From contig JAEDMJ010000033.1 of the NCBI GenBank assembly GCA_016303065.1, positions 1-21,118 on the forward strand: 21,118 nt of DNA. Reading direction: 5' to 3'. How positions within the stretch are numbered: the stretch's first letter is position 1; each line of letters opens with the position of its first letter. The DNA comes from Clostridiales bacterium. GTDB lineage: Bacteria; Bacillota; Clostridia; Oscillospirales; QAMX01. Position numbers and translations under genes: made by a program. Of the stretch, positions 7,075 through 14,743 are shown one piece after another. The notes below the pieces were generated by a model. That model saw only the letters and a program-made list of their open reading frames with translations. It ran no database searches and was not told the DNA's origin.

Positions 7075-7665
7075 TTATTTGTTTTCGTCTTGTTCGGCTT
7101 TTGCCTTCAGAATTGTCGGAATGGAAACGCGGTATATCAGCAAAAGGTCTTGCAGAACGGTTTCCCTGTCCTGCGAAACCCGGTTTTTGATCCAGTCGAT
7201 CAGAATTCCCGTTGCCGCTTCCGTGTAAAACCTTGCGAGGAATTCAACAAAGGATTTGTCCAGCGGTATCCCGAGTTTGTCTTCTTCGTTTTTTACAGCG
7301 ACAAGAAATATGCTTATGAAATCCGTGTAAAAAAAGCGCTTCAGCTCCTCGTGTCCCATGGAATCGTAAGCACAGTTGATAATGTGTTTGTTTTCCTCAA
7401 CGTAATCCATGACGAAGCGAAACACTTCCTCGCTGTTCACGACCATGTCATACTGCTTCACGACTTCGATGGCTTCTTCCTCAAGCATCCATTTCAGCAG
7501 TGCATAGATATCCTCAAAGTGGTAATAGAAGGTTTTCCGGTTGATATTGCATTGGGCGATCAGTTCGCTTACCGTGATTTTTGAGAGCTTTTTGGTTTCC
7601 ATGGCCTTCTTCAAAGCGGCGGCAAGCGCCTTTTTGGTTCTAAGGGATAATTCTTCGTTTGTCAT
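7075..7665 (-). CDS. TetR-family transcriptional regulator
   Basis: A 196-residue protein with an N-terminal helix-turn-helix (about residues 10-55) in the TetR arrangement: KKALAAALKKAME, then ITVSELIAQCNINRKTFYYHFEDIYALL, the classic TFYYHF recognition-helix end. The C-terminal all-helical ligand domain resembles the TetR_C_8-like group. The family usually represses neighbouring export genes until a small molecule binds. The ATG at 7665 follows GAGGTAA. It diverges from the MMPL operon, and the shared region holds an inverted repeat (7746-7757) and repeated motifs, so control of that operon and of itself is likely. The ligand is unknown. Confidence 0.92.
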   Translation of the reverse strand: MTNEELSLRTKKALAAALKKAMETKKLSKITVSELIAQCNINRKTFYYHFEDIYALLKWMLEEEAIEVVKQYDMVVNSEEVFRFVMDYVEENKHIINCAYDSMGHEELKRFFYTDFISIFLVAVKNEEDKLGIPLDKSFVEFLARFYTEAATGILIDWIKNRVSQDRETVLQDLLLIYRVSIPTILKAKAEQDENK

Positions 7666-7705
7666 GTGCAGTTACCTCACAAAACAGGATCACGCTTACA
7701 TATTT

Positions 7706-7734
7706 ATTATACATATGACCGGTATATAATACAA
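7706..7734 (-). promoter_or_regulatory. Promoter of the TetR-family regulator
   Basis: Minus strand: TTGTAT (7729-7734), 17-base spacer, TATAAT (7706-7711). The inverted repeat at 7746-7757 lies just upstream of the -35. Confidence 0.68.
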
Positions 7735-7896
7735 GTTACAATAATGGACAACTGTCCCATATACCTAAGAGTTCACGGATTGTTTTTATTTTGACCGTTA
7801 CGGAGTTTTTGTAAAGATGGTGACGGGCAGAATTTACCGGTCAAATGCCCCTGATTTGTCCCATATGCAACATTTGAAGGCCGATTGACCGTTTTA
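7716..7896. promoter_or_regulatory. Cluster of four GACCG motifs upstream of the MMPL operon
   Basis: Copies fit TTGACCG(G/T)T: ATGACCGGTATA (7715-7726), TTGACCGTTA (7791-7800), TTGACCGGTAAA on the minus strand (7833-7844) and TTGACCGTTTTA (7885-7896). No convincing plus-strand promoter could be fixed; TAAAAT at 7915-7920 is a weak -10. The cluster may bind a second regulator. Confidence 0.4.
7746..7757. promoter_or_regulatory. Candidate TetR-type operator
   Basis: Inverted repeat GGACA-AC-TGTCC lies between the divergent genes. Its right half plus flank, TGTCCCATAT (7753-7762), recurs exactly at 7857-7866. Position and shape fit a TetR-family operator; binding is inference. Confidence 0.5.
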
Positions 7897-7953
7897 TCCG
7901 GCTGGAGTTTGCCGTAAAATAATGATACTTCAAATCGAAAAGGAGGTCTTACC

Positions 7954-8298
7954 GTGCCTGCCAGTACAGAACGGGATTTCGGCGCAAACGGAAAGAAGAA
8001 TGGTTTTCTGGATTTCGACGTTCGTATGAACACCCCCATCGGCGTTCGGCTGGGACATATGACCGTGCTGCGAAGTCTGGATACGGTCAGCGGACGATTG
8101 GATATATTGAAGCACAGCGAACCGTTTGAAGGGACGATCGATCCCGACGGAAACTGCCGGATCTTCGGAAAAATCATCACCTTAATGAGAACGATATGCT
8201 ATGAAGCGACGGGGAGAATCACCCCGGACAGCGTTGAGCTGTCTATCACGGATGACCGGCATATTCTCAAAATCGTCGGAACTCCCTGCCGGCCGTAA
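7954..8298 (+). CDS. Small orphan protein, first gene of the MMPL operon
   Basis: A 114-residue protein that I do not recognise. It starts with GTG at 7954, with a perfect AGGAGGT site at 7941-7947, so translation is well supported. There is no signal peptide or membrane segment. The sequence is rich in predicted beta strands and repeatedly alternates polar and hydrophobic residues (GFLDFDVRMN, GRLDILKHSE, SVELSITDDRHILKIVG). A DPDGNCRIFGK turn lies near residues 65-75, and there are two cysteines (about 69 and 83). It is a likely small cytoplasmic beta-domain. Its stop codon overlaps the ribosome site of the MMPL gene, so the two are tightly coupled. A regulatory or accessory role for the transporter is inference only. 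Confidence 0.78.
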   Translation: MPASTERDFGANGKKNGFLDFDVRMNTPIGVRLGHMTVLRSLDTVSGRLDILKHSEPFEGTIDPDGNCRIFGKIITLMRTICYEATGRITPDSVELSITDDRHILKIVGTPCRP

Positions 8299-8313
8299 AA
8301 GGAGCAGCGTTAA

Positions 8314-10413
8314 ATGCGGAAAATTTATTCCTGGATTGTCGGAAATCCAAAAAAAATACTCGTGTTTTTCTTTTTTGCGGCGGTTTGCGGCGCAGTTCTT
8401 CACAATTTGGTCGAGGTCAATTACGATATGACCGACTATCTGCCGGCGGATACCGGCTCCACCGTATCCCTTGAGCTGATGCACGAAGAGTTTGACGGCG
8501 GAATACCCAACGCCCGCGTGATGATCAGGGACGTTTCCATAGCCCAGGCGCTGGAGTATAAGGAAAAACTGAAAAACTGCGAGGGCGTCACTGCCGTTCT
8601 CTGGCTGGATGATGCGGTGAGCATCTACCAGCCTTTGGAAATGGCGGATGCCGCCGCAGTCGAAACCTATTACAAGGACAACACCGCCTTGTTTACCGTT
8701 ACGGTAAAGGAAAACGACATCGTCGCCACGGTGGACCGGATACGCGAAATTATCGGCGAGGACAACGCCATGACCGGCGACGCCGTCTCAACAGCCGTCG
8801 CCACTACGGGTACGGTCAACGAGATTCGGATCATCACCGTGTTCTCCGTTCTCTTTGTTTTGCTGGTGCTTTTCATTACCACGACTTCGTGGACGGAACC
8901 GCTTGTGGTTTTGCTGGGACTCGGCGTGGCAATCATGATAAACAGCGGTACCAACCTGATTTTCGGTAAAATTTCATTTGTGACCAATGCCGCCTGCGCA
9001 ATTTTGCAGCTTGCCGTATCGCTCGACTATTCGGTGTTTCTGCTTCACCGGTACGAGGAGTGTCTGCGGCAGAATTACGACAAAAAAAGCGCCATGGTGG
9101 ACGCCCTCTGCAAATCCGCCTCGTCCATCGCTTCCAGCGGCCTGACCACAGTTATCGGATTTTTTGCCCTGGTGTTTATGCGTTTCGGTATCGGCCCGGA
9201 TCTTGGACTGGCTCTTGCAAAGGGCGTTGCAATCAGTCTCGTTACCGTGTTTGTCTTTATGCCGGTGCTGATTTTAAGCGTTTATCCGCTGATTGAAAAA
9301 ACGCGCCACAAAAAGCTGATGCCGGAATTCAAGCGGTTCGGAAGACTTGTGAGCCGGATCATGATTCCGATGGCTCTCGTGTTTATTATCGTCGCCGTTC
9401 CGTCCTTCATGGCTTCCAACTCCAACGCCTATTATTACGGCGCTTCGAGGATATACGGAGAAGACACGCAGTACGGACGGGATACCGTCGCAATTGAGAA
9501 CACCTTCGGCAAAAACGACACCTATGTTCTGATGGTGCCGAACGGCGACATAAAAGCCGAACAGTCTCTTTCCGACGCACTGCACGAAATTCCCGAAATA
9601 ACGAGTATTCTTTCCTATGTCGACACCGTCGGAGCGGAGATTCCCAAGGAATACCTGGACGCCGGAACGCTGGCGCAGCTCGTATCCGACGATTATAACC
9701 GTTTTGTGCTGTCGGTGGCAGTCAATTACGAGGGAGAGGAGACCTTTGACCTGGTCGAACGGATACGCCGGACGGCAGATACATATTATCCCGGAGCATA
9801 TTACCTTGCCGGAGAAGGGGTGTCCACATACGATCTGATGGACACCATCACGGCGGACACGCTTAAGGTCAACCTGATCGCCATCGGCGCAGTATTCGTG
9901 ATTCTGCTGCTGACCATGAGATCGCTCACGCTTCCGGTTATTCTTGTATTTGCCATTGAAGCGGCGATTTGGATCAACATCGGCATTCCGTATTTTGCGG
10001 ATTCGGTCGTGCAGTACATTGCCTATCTCATCATATCTTCAATTCAGCTTGGCGCAACGGTGGACTACGCGATACTGTTCACGGACCGCTATCTTGAGCA
10101 CAGGCAGACCATGCCGAAAAAACAGGCCGTTGTGGAGACCGTTTCTTCCGTTACTACCTCGATTCTGACCTCCGGAACAGTGCTTTCCGTGGTCGGATTC
10201 CTGCTGAGCTATCTTTCAAGCCACAGGATCCTGTCGCAGCTCGGCCTCTTCCTCGGCCGGGGGACGCTGCTTTCCATGGCCGGCGTGTTTTTCGTGCTGC
10301 CCGGGCTGCTGTACATATTTGACGGGCTGGTTCGCAAAACCACGCTGAAACTCCATTTTTACAATCCCGGAAAGGAGAAAAAATCCAATGACAACCAGGA
10401 AATACACGCCTGA
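8314..10413 (+). CDS. MMPL/RND-superfamily transporter
   Basis: A 699-residue membrane protein with the RND duplication. One membrane segment (about 13-30) leads to an extracytoplasmic domain (31-165), then five or six membrane segments (to about 330). The same plan repeats: a segment near 350, a second extracytoplasmic domain (to about 515), then the last segments. Both halves carry the Asp-Tyr proton-relay pair of MmpL proteins: D238-Y239 in LAVSLDYSVFLLHRYEE and D584-Y585 in LGATVDYAILFTDRYLE. The family exports lipids, siderophores or hydrophobic drugs with proton drive. The ribosome site AAAAGGAG overlaps the upstream stop, and the 3' end overlaps the next gene by 26 bases. Lipid or antimicrobial export under TetR control is plausible; the substrate is unknown. 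Confidence 0.93.
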   Translation: MRKIYSWIVGNPKKILVFFFFAAVCGAVLHNLVEVNYDMTDYLPADTGSTVSLELMHEEFDGGIPNARVMIRDVSIAQALEYKEKLKNCEGVTAVLWLDDAVSIYQPLEMADAAAVETYYKDNTALFTVTVKENDIVATVDRIREIIGEDNAMTGDAVSTAVATTGTVNEIRIITVFSVLFVLLVLFITTTSWTEPLVVLLGLGVAIMINSGTNLIFGKISFVTNAACAILQLAVSLDYSVFLLHRYEECLRQNYDKKSAMVDALCKSASSIASSGLTTVIGFFALVFMRFGIGPDLGLALAKGVAISLVTVFVFMPVLILSVYPLIEKTRHKKLMPEFKRFGRLVSRIMIPMALVFIIVAVPSFMASNSNAYYYGASRIYGEDTQYGRDTVAIENTFGKNDTYVLMVPNGDIKAEQSLSDALHEIPEITSILSYVDTVGAEIPKEYLDAGTLAQLVSDDYNRFVLSVAVNYEGEETFDLVERIRRTADTYYPGAYYLAGEGVSTYDLMDTITADTLKVNLIAIGAVFVILLLTMRSLTLPVILVFAIEAAIWINIGIPYFADSVVQYIAYLIISSIQLGATVDYAILFTDRYLEHRQTMPKKQAVVETVSSVTTSILTSGTVLSVVGFLLSYLSSHRILSQLGLFLGRGTLLSMAGVFFVLPGLLYIFDGLVRKTTLKLHFYNPGKEKKSNDNQEIHA

Positions 10414-12577
10414 GCATACCGCGGGAAAAGCGGCACTGCCCGTGAAAAGAATACTGTCGGCTATTCTGTCGCTTCTTATGCTGAGCGCCGCAGTTACTCC
10501 CGCCTTTGCCGCGGAAGCCTCTTCCGAAAAGGAAGAGGTGATATATGTCAACCTTGCCGCCGACGGTTCGGTCAAAGATGTGTATGCAGTGAACATTTTC
10601 GGCAAAGGGGACGTTACCGACTACGGCGAGTATTCTTCTGTCGAGATGCTCAACACCACGGATAAGATCACTCAAAAAGGGGACACAGTCACCTTTTCCT
10701 CGTCCGCCGACAGAGTGTATTACAAGGGCAGGCTGACAAGCACAATTATTCCGTGGAATATCTCGGTAAAGTACTACATCGACGGAACGGAATACTCCGC
10801 CGGTGAGGCCGCGGGAAAAAGCGGCAGGCTGGAAATCAAATTCAAGGTAACGAAGAATGAAGCCTGCTCTGGAAATTTCTTTGACAATTACGCTTTGCAG
10901 GCGGCTTTCACGCTGGACACCAAAAAGTGCAGCAATATTGCCGCCGCCGGCGCGACTCTCGCCAATGTCGGAAGCAAAAAACAGATCTCTTATATCCTGC
11001 TTCCGGGGGAGGGCGTTGACGCAAGCATCACCGCAGACGTCACGGACTTTGAAATGGACGCAGTATCCATCAACGGCGTTCCGCTTTCAATAGACATTGA
11101 AGTCGACGACGAAGAGCTGATGGATCGGGTCGGCGAACTGCTGGACGCGATTGCAGAGCTTGACGACGGCGCGGGAAAGCTTTCAGACGGCGTATCCGAA
11201 TTGCAGAGTGCCGCCGGAGACGATTTGCAGTCGGGCGTGGAGGCGCTTGCGGACGGAGCGGCTAAGATCAGCGGCGGCGCCGCTGATTTGAAGGACGGCG
11301 GCGAGGCGATGCGGGGCGGAGCCCGGGAACTGAACAGCGGAGCCGCTAAGCTGAACGACGGCGTTAAGTCCCTTTATGACGGCATTGCTCTGGTGCAGTC
11401 CGGCCTTTCGGAACTTGACGAAAAATCCTCCGGGCTGACCGGAGGTTCTGCCGGAATCAAAGAGGCTCTGGTCACAATCCAGAACCGCCTGTCTGCGGTT
11501 TCCGCTTCGGCCGAACAGCTCGATCAGCTCGTTTCCGGTTCTTCGCAGATAAAAGCGGGAATCGATTCGCTGTCCGAGGGCGTCGCGGCTCTCGAAAACA
11601 ATGTCAGCTTCGCGGCCTACAAAGCGGTGATGAATCAGAACGGCCTGAACATTGACGATTTGCAGGCCGCCAACGCCAAAGCGTTTGAAACCCTGTCCGC
11701 GCAAACTGCCGCCTTAAACAAACTGATTTCATACCTTGAGCAGGCAGGCATTTCTCAGACGCATCTTACCCAGCTCAAAGAGCTTGCCGGACAGCTTCAG
11801 GGCGTTGCAATGATTTTTCAGGGCAACAATGCGGCGATTGACGGCATGGATGCCTATCTTACCCAGGTGAACGCAGGCATTCATGAAATTGCGGCAGGCG
11901 TTGAGGAACTGAAAACCGGTTATGCCGCGGTTGACGCCGGAATCAATGAGCTTGTGTCACAGGCAAAAAGCCTGCTCGCGGATATGACGGCGCTGAAGCT
12001 CGGAATTGATACCCTTGTCACGGAATACGGAAAGCTTGATGCGGGCATAAGCGAATACACGGGCGGAGTTGCCCAAATCGTCGCGGGATATTCGGCGGTT
12101 GCCGCCGGGGCGGGCGAGCTTCTTGCCGGAAGCAATGAATTGAAGAGCGGTACCGCCGAGCTTTACGAAAAGACGGGAGAAATGCTCAGCGGCATCGCGG
12201 AGTTCTACGAGGGCGCGGGAACGCTCAGAGACGGCACGGGCGAGCTTTCCGACGGTGTCGGCGAGCTTATGGACGGGATCGACGCGCTTCGTGACGGGGC
12301 CGCAGAACTTAAAGGCGGAACGGCGGAAATGCGCGGGGAAACCGAAGGAATGGACGATGAAATTTCCGGCAGGATCGACGAAATGATCGAAAGCATTACC
12401 GGTGGAAGCTGCGAGGCGGTCTCCTTTGTCAGCGAAAAGAATACGAACGTGAAGGCTGTCCAGTTTGTGATTAAAACTCAGGCCGTGGAGATCGGAGAAG
12501 AGGCTCCCGCCGCTCCGGTCATCAAAGAGGAGCTGACCTTCTGGCAGAAAATTCTGCGGCTGTTCGGATTGTACTGA
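10388..12577 (+). CDS. Secreted Leu/Gly-repeat protein (YhgE/Pip-like), MMPL partner
   Basis: A 729-residue exported protein. Its signal peptide has basic K20-R21, a hydrophobic core and a likely cut after AFA (residue 41). Residues about 50-235 form a beta-rich domain. From about 240 the protein is mostly xxxLxxG-type repeats (KLSDGVSELQS, ALADGAAKISGG, ELNSGAAKLNDG), interrupted by a non-repeat coil (about 365-500) and resumed to about 665. This is the Leu-x-x-Gly pattern of YhgE/Pip and related MMPL-associated proteins, thought to form long helical rods. There is no C-terminal membrane helix or LPXTG; the tail is FWQKILRLFGLY, an amphipathic aromatic/basic end. Translation starts inside the transporter gene (AAAGGAG at 10371-10377). 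A role as an envelope-spanning partner of the MMPL pump is inference. Confidence 0.85.
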   Translation: MTTRKYTPEHTAGKAALPVKRILSAILSLLMLSAAVTPAFAAEASSEKEEVIYVNLAADGSVKDVYAVNIFGKGDVTDYGEYSSVEMLNTTDKITQKGDTVTFSSSADRVYYKGRLTSTIIPWNISVKYYIDGTEYSAGEAAGKSGRLEIKFKVTKNEACSGNFFDNYALQAAFTLDTKKCSNIAAAGATLANVGSKKQISYILLPGEGVDASITADVTDFEMDAVSINGVPLSIDIEVDDEELMDRVGELLDAIAELDDGAGKLSDGVSELQSAAGDDLQSGVEALADGAAKISGGAADLKDGGEAMRGGARELNSGAAKLNDGVKSLYDGIALVQSGLSELDEKSSGLTGGSAGIKEALVTIQNRLSAVSASAEQLDQLVSGSSQIKAGIDSLSEGVAALENNVSFAAYKAVMNQNGLNIDDLQAANAKAFETLSAQTAALNKLISYLEQAGISQTHLTQLKELAGQLQGVAMIFQGNNAAIDGMDAYLTQVNAGIHEIAAGVEELKTGYAAVDAGINELVSQAKSLLADMTALKLGIDTLVTEYGKLDAGISEYTGGVAQIVAGYSAVAAGAGELLAGSNELKSGTAELYEKTGEMLSGIAEFYEGAGTLRDGTGELSDGVGELMDGIDALRDGAAELKGGTAEMRGETEGMDDEISGRIDEMIESITGGSCEAVSFVSEKNTNVKAVQFVIKTQAVEIGEEAPAAPVIKEELTFWQKILRLFGLY

Positions 12578-12632
12578 AAAACAGCGGCAAAGGAAATCAC
12601 AGCGCTTTGACTTTCTGACGCTTTCGGGTTCT

Positions 12633-12685
12633 GCGCGGGAGCGGAGCTTTTTCCGGCTCCGCTCCCGTGCCTGCCGCGTTTTTTC
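12633..12685 (+). terminator. Terminator of the MMPL operon
   Basis: A 15-bp GC-rich stem (12633-12647 with 12656-12670, one G-U pair) has loop TTTTTCCG; TTTTTT follows eight bases later. It lies 55 bases after the operon's last stop. The rest of the 302-base gap to the next gene holds only the promoter at 12769-12797. Confidence 0.72.
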
Positions 12686-12768
12686 TCGCTCCGGCCTTAG
12701 CGGGGCGGGAAGAATGCACATATTGCCGTAAAATGTCGTTTTTGCAGGGTTTCTGCTCCAATGAATTG

Positions 12769-12797
12769 TTGCAAAAGCGGCAAATGTGTATTATAAT
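12769..12797 (+). promoter_or_regulatory. Promoter of the DUF308 gene
   Basis: TTGCAA (12769-12774), 17-base spacer, TATAAT (12792-12797). The leader to the ATG is about 77 bases. Confidence 0.8.
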
Positions 12798-12879
12798 AAT
12801 ATTGCCGCGGTCCTGACGTCAAAAAAGCAAAGCGGCAGAAAAAAGACTTGTCAAAACACATCGGAGGAGAGCGGTTGAA

Positions 12880-13431
12880 ATGAACATATTTAAAAAAGTG
12901 CTGAGCGGAATGCTTCTTGCCGCCCTGGAAGCTCTTGCGGGAATACTGCTGCTGATCAACCCGGAGGCGTTCACTTCTGCGATAATCATTGCCCTCGGCG
13001 CCGGACTTTTGATTTTCGGCCTTGTCAGCGCCGTAAAGTATTTCCGTGCCGATGCGGCCGCCGCCGCGGAGGGTCAGCTTTTCTTCAAGGGCCTTGTGCT
13101 TATGCTTGCCGGAGCTTTCTGCATTTTCAGGACGGGCTGGTTTGTGACGGTTTTCCCGCTGCTGACCGACGTATACGGCGCGGTGATAATTCTCGTGGGA
13201 CTCGGAAAGATCCAGACTACGGCCGACGCGATACGTTTTGGGAACAGACGCTGGTACGTCGCAGCGGCAAGCGCGGCGCTGTCGGTCGCGTGCGGCGCGG
13301 TGATCGTTCTTGACCCCTTTGCGGCGGAGTCCGTGCTTTGGATATTTACGGGCGTCTCGCTTGTTGCGGCGGCTGCGGTAGACTTTGTTTCCATCTTTTG
13401 CGACAACGGAAAATCAGGAGAGGGGAATTAA
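12880..13431 (+). CDS. HdeD-like DUF308 membrane protein
   Basis: A 183-residue protein with about six hydrophobic segments arranged as repeated pairs: LAALEALAGILLLINPEAF, IIIALGAGLLIFGLVSAVKYF, LVLMLAGAFCIFRTGWF, VYGAVIILVGLGKIQTTADAI, and two more ending in IFTGVSLVAAAAVDFVSIF. The repeated G-x-x-L-x-x-xP plus 'G-x-x-x-x-x-G' pattern and size fit the DUF308/HdeD family, membrane proteins linked to acid or general stress in enterobacteria but of unknown action in Firmicutes. GGAGGAG (about 12863-12869) precedes the ATG. It has its own promoter and a strong terminator, so it is probably monocistronic and functionally separate from the MMPL operon. Confidence 0.85.
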   Translation: MNIFKKVLSGMLLAALEALAGILLLINPEAFTSAIIIALGAGLLIFGLVSAVKYFRADAAAAAEGQLFFKGLVLMLAGAFCIFRTGWFVTVFPLLTDVYGAVIILVGLGKIQTTADAIRFGNRRWYVAAASAALSVACGAVIVLDPFAAESVLWIFTGVSLVAAAAVDFVSIFCDNGKSGEGN

Positions 13432-13574
13432 ACTTCTCCTTGAGCTTTTTCGCTCTCGCGCCGTTTTTGGCGCGGCGGCAGGCACCGGACTATTTGCTTT
13501 TCCGATGCGGAGGCTTTCCGGATATTGAATGCTCCGGCCGCTTTTTTCCCAAAAAAAACGAAAAAACATAACAT

Positions 13575-13627
13575 AAAAATCTCCCGCCCGGGGCAGAAAA
13601 AGAACTGCCCCGGGCGGGAGATTTTTT
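13575..13627 (+). terminator. Very strong bidirectional terminator after DUF308
   Basis: A perfect 22-bp stem (13575-13596 with 13605-13626), loop AAAAAGAA, with A's leading in and T's leading out on both strands. It lies 144 bases after the DUF308 stop. A smaller stem CGCGCC-GTTTTT-GGCGCG (13457-13474) comes before it. Confidence 0.85.
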
Positions 13628-13824
13628 GTATGCCCGGACGCTGCGGACATATTAAAAACAGAAGTTTGCAGGGCCCAAAAGCCGGAATGGGGGAGAAGCG
13701 GATGGAAAGGAAAGCGGCAAAGACGGCGCACGGATTTTTGTCCGATTTGCCGGCTTCGGAAAAACGGGTCAGGGAGCCGCTCGGCTTTTTGGGGGAAGGG
13801 CGCGGTTTGGAAATTCGGGAGAGA
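13628..13824. other. Non-coding gap between two terminators
   Basis: About 200 bases between the DUF308 and hslO terminators. I see no credible gene. The only plus-strand frame runs straight through the hslO terminator and into hslO. A small RNA cannot be excluded, but no promoter was recognised. Confidence 0.5.
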
Positions 13825-13854
13825 AAAACCTCCGGGAATTTTCCCGGAGGTTTT
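13824..13854 (-). terminator. Terminator of the yerC-methyltransferase-hslO operon
   Basis: A 14-base inverted repeat (13825-13838 with 13841-13854) is followed on the minus strand by TTTTT. It lies only 7 bases beyond the hslO stop codon. Confidence 0.85.
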
Positions 13855-13861
13855 GTAAGCT

Positions 13862-14737
13862 TTATCCCTTTTTGACTTTTTTCAGAAGCTCTGCGGCGGA
13901 CATACGGTACACGGCGTCGCAGAAATGACAGGTGACTTCGATCTGGTCTTCTTCGGCGGCGAGCCTTTCAAGCTCCGCCCTTCCGAGGCTCAGGAGCATT
14001 TTTTCGGTTTTTTCGGCGGAACAGCGGCAGCGGTAGCCGCAGGGCATAGTGCGCGTGACGAAGCCGAAGTCGCTCTTCAAAACGAGTTTTGCGATATCCT
14101 CCGGAGTCATGCCCTGGGAGAGCATTTTTGTCATGGGGGGAAGATCTGCAATGTCGCGCTCGACGCGTTCGATGACTTCTTCGTCGGCTCCGGGCATCAG
14201 AGAGAGTATAAAGCCGCCGGACGCGGCGATGTGACCGTCGGTTCCAACGAGAACGCCGAGGGAACAGACGCCGGGGGTCTGTTCGCTGTCGTAAAGATAG
14301 CGGGTGATGTCTTCGGCGATCTCCCCGGAGACGAGTTCGATTTTGCCGACATACGGCTCTTTCATGTGCATATCCTTGATGACGGTGAGGCTTCCCCGGC
14401 CGACGGCGCCGCCGACGTTGAGCTTGCCGTCGGGGCGGAGCGGAAGGTCAACTGCGGGGTTCATAAGGCATCCGCGGCAATAGCCGCTTCCGTCGGAGAC
14501 GGCTATCGCATAGCCTGCGGGGCCGTCCCCGTCGACGCGGAGAGTGACGGAAAAATCGGGGTCCTTGAGATCGGAGCCCATGATGGACGCCGCGGTGAGA
14601 AGCCTTCCGAGGAGGGCGGAGGAGGTCGCGGTGAGATTGTGGTATGCGCGCGCCTGTTCGACTGTGTCGCGCGTGTCGGCGACGACGAGACGTACCATCA
14701 TGTCGCCGCTGAGGGCGTTGAGTATTGTATCTGCCAA
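13862..14737 (-). CDS. hslO: Hsp33 redox-regulated chaperone
   Basis: A 291-residue protein, normal length for Hsp33. The C-terminal zinc switch is complete: C237-x-C239 in GYRCRCSAEK and C270-x-x-C273 in VTCHFCDAVY. In the family these cysteines release zinc and form disulfides under oxidative or hypochlorite stress, turning on holdase activity in the cytoplasm. The N-terminal core has the typical QARAYHNLTATSSALLGRLLTA and LVSGEIAEDITRYLYDSEQTP segments. The start codon is TTG at 14737: the family N-terminus (ADTILNALSGD) begins directly after it and CAGGT lies upstream, so low initiation is built in. It is the third gene of a tight operon, six bases after the methyltransferase stop. Confidence 0.96.
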   Translation of the reverse strand: MADTILNALSGDMMVRLVVADTRDTVEQARAYHNLTATSSALLGRLLTAASIMGSDLKDPDFSVTLRVDGDGPAGYAIAVSDGSGYCRGCLMNPAVDLPLRPDGKLNVGGAVGRGSLTVIKDMHMKEPYVGKIELVSGEIAEDITRYLYDSEQTPGVCSLGVLVGTDGHIAASGGFILSLMPGADEEVIERVERDIADLPPMTKMLSQGMTPEDIAKLVLKSDFGFVTRTMPCGYRCRCSAEKTEKMLLSLGRAELERLAAEEDQIEVTCHFCDAVYRMSAAELLKKVKKG

Positions 14738-14743
14738 GGTGTG

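Noticed and set aside
13689..13875. Small plus-strand protein between the two terminators
   Set aside because: The frame runs through the hslO terminator into hslO and has low-complexity basic composition; no promoter.
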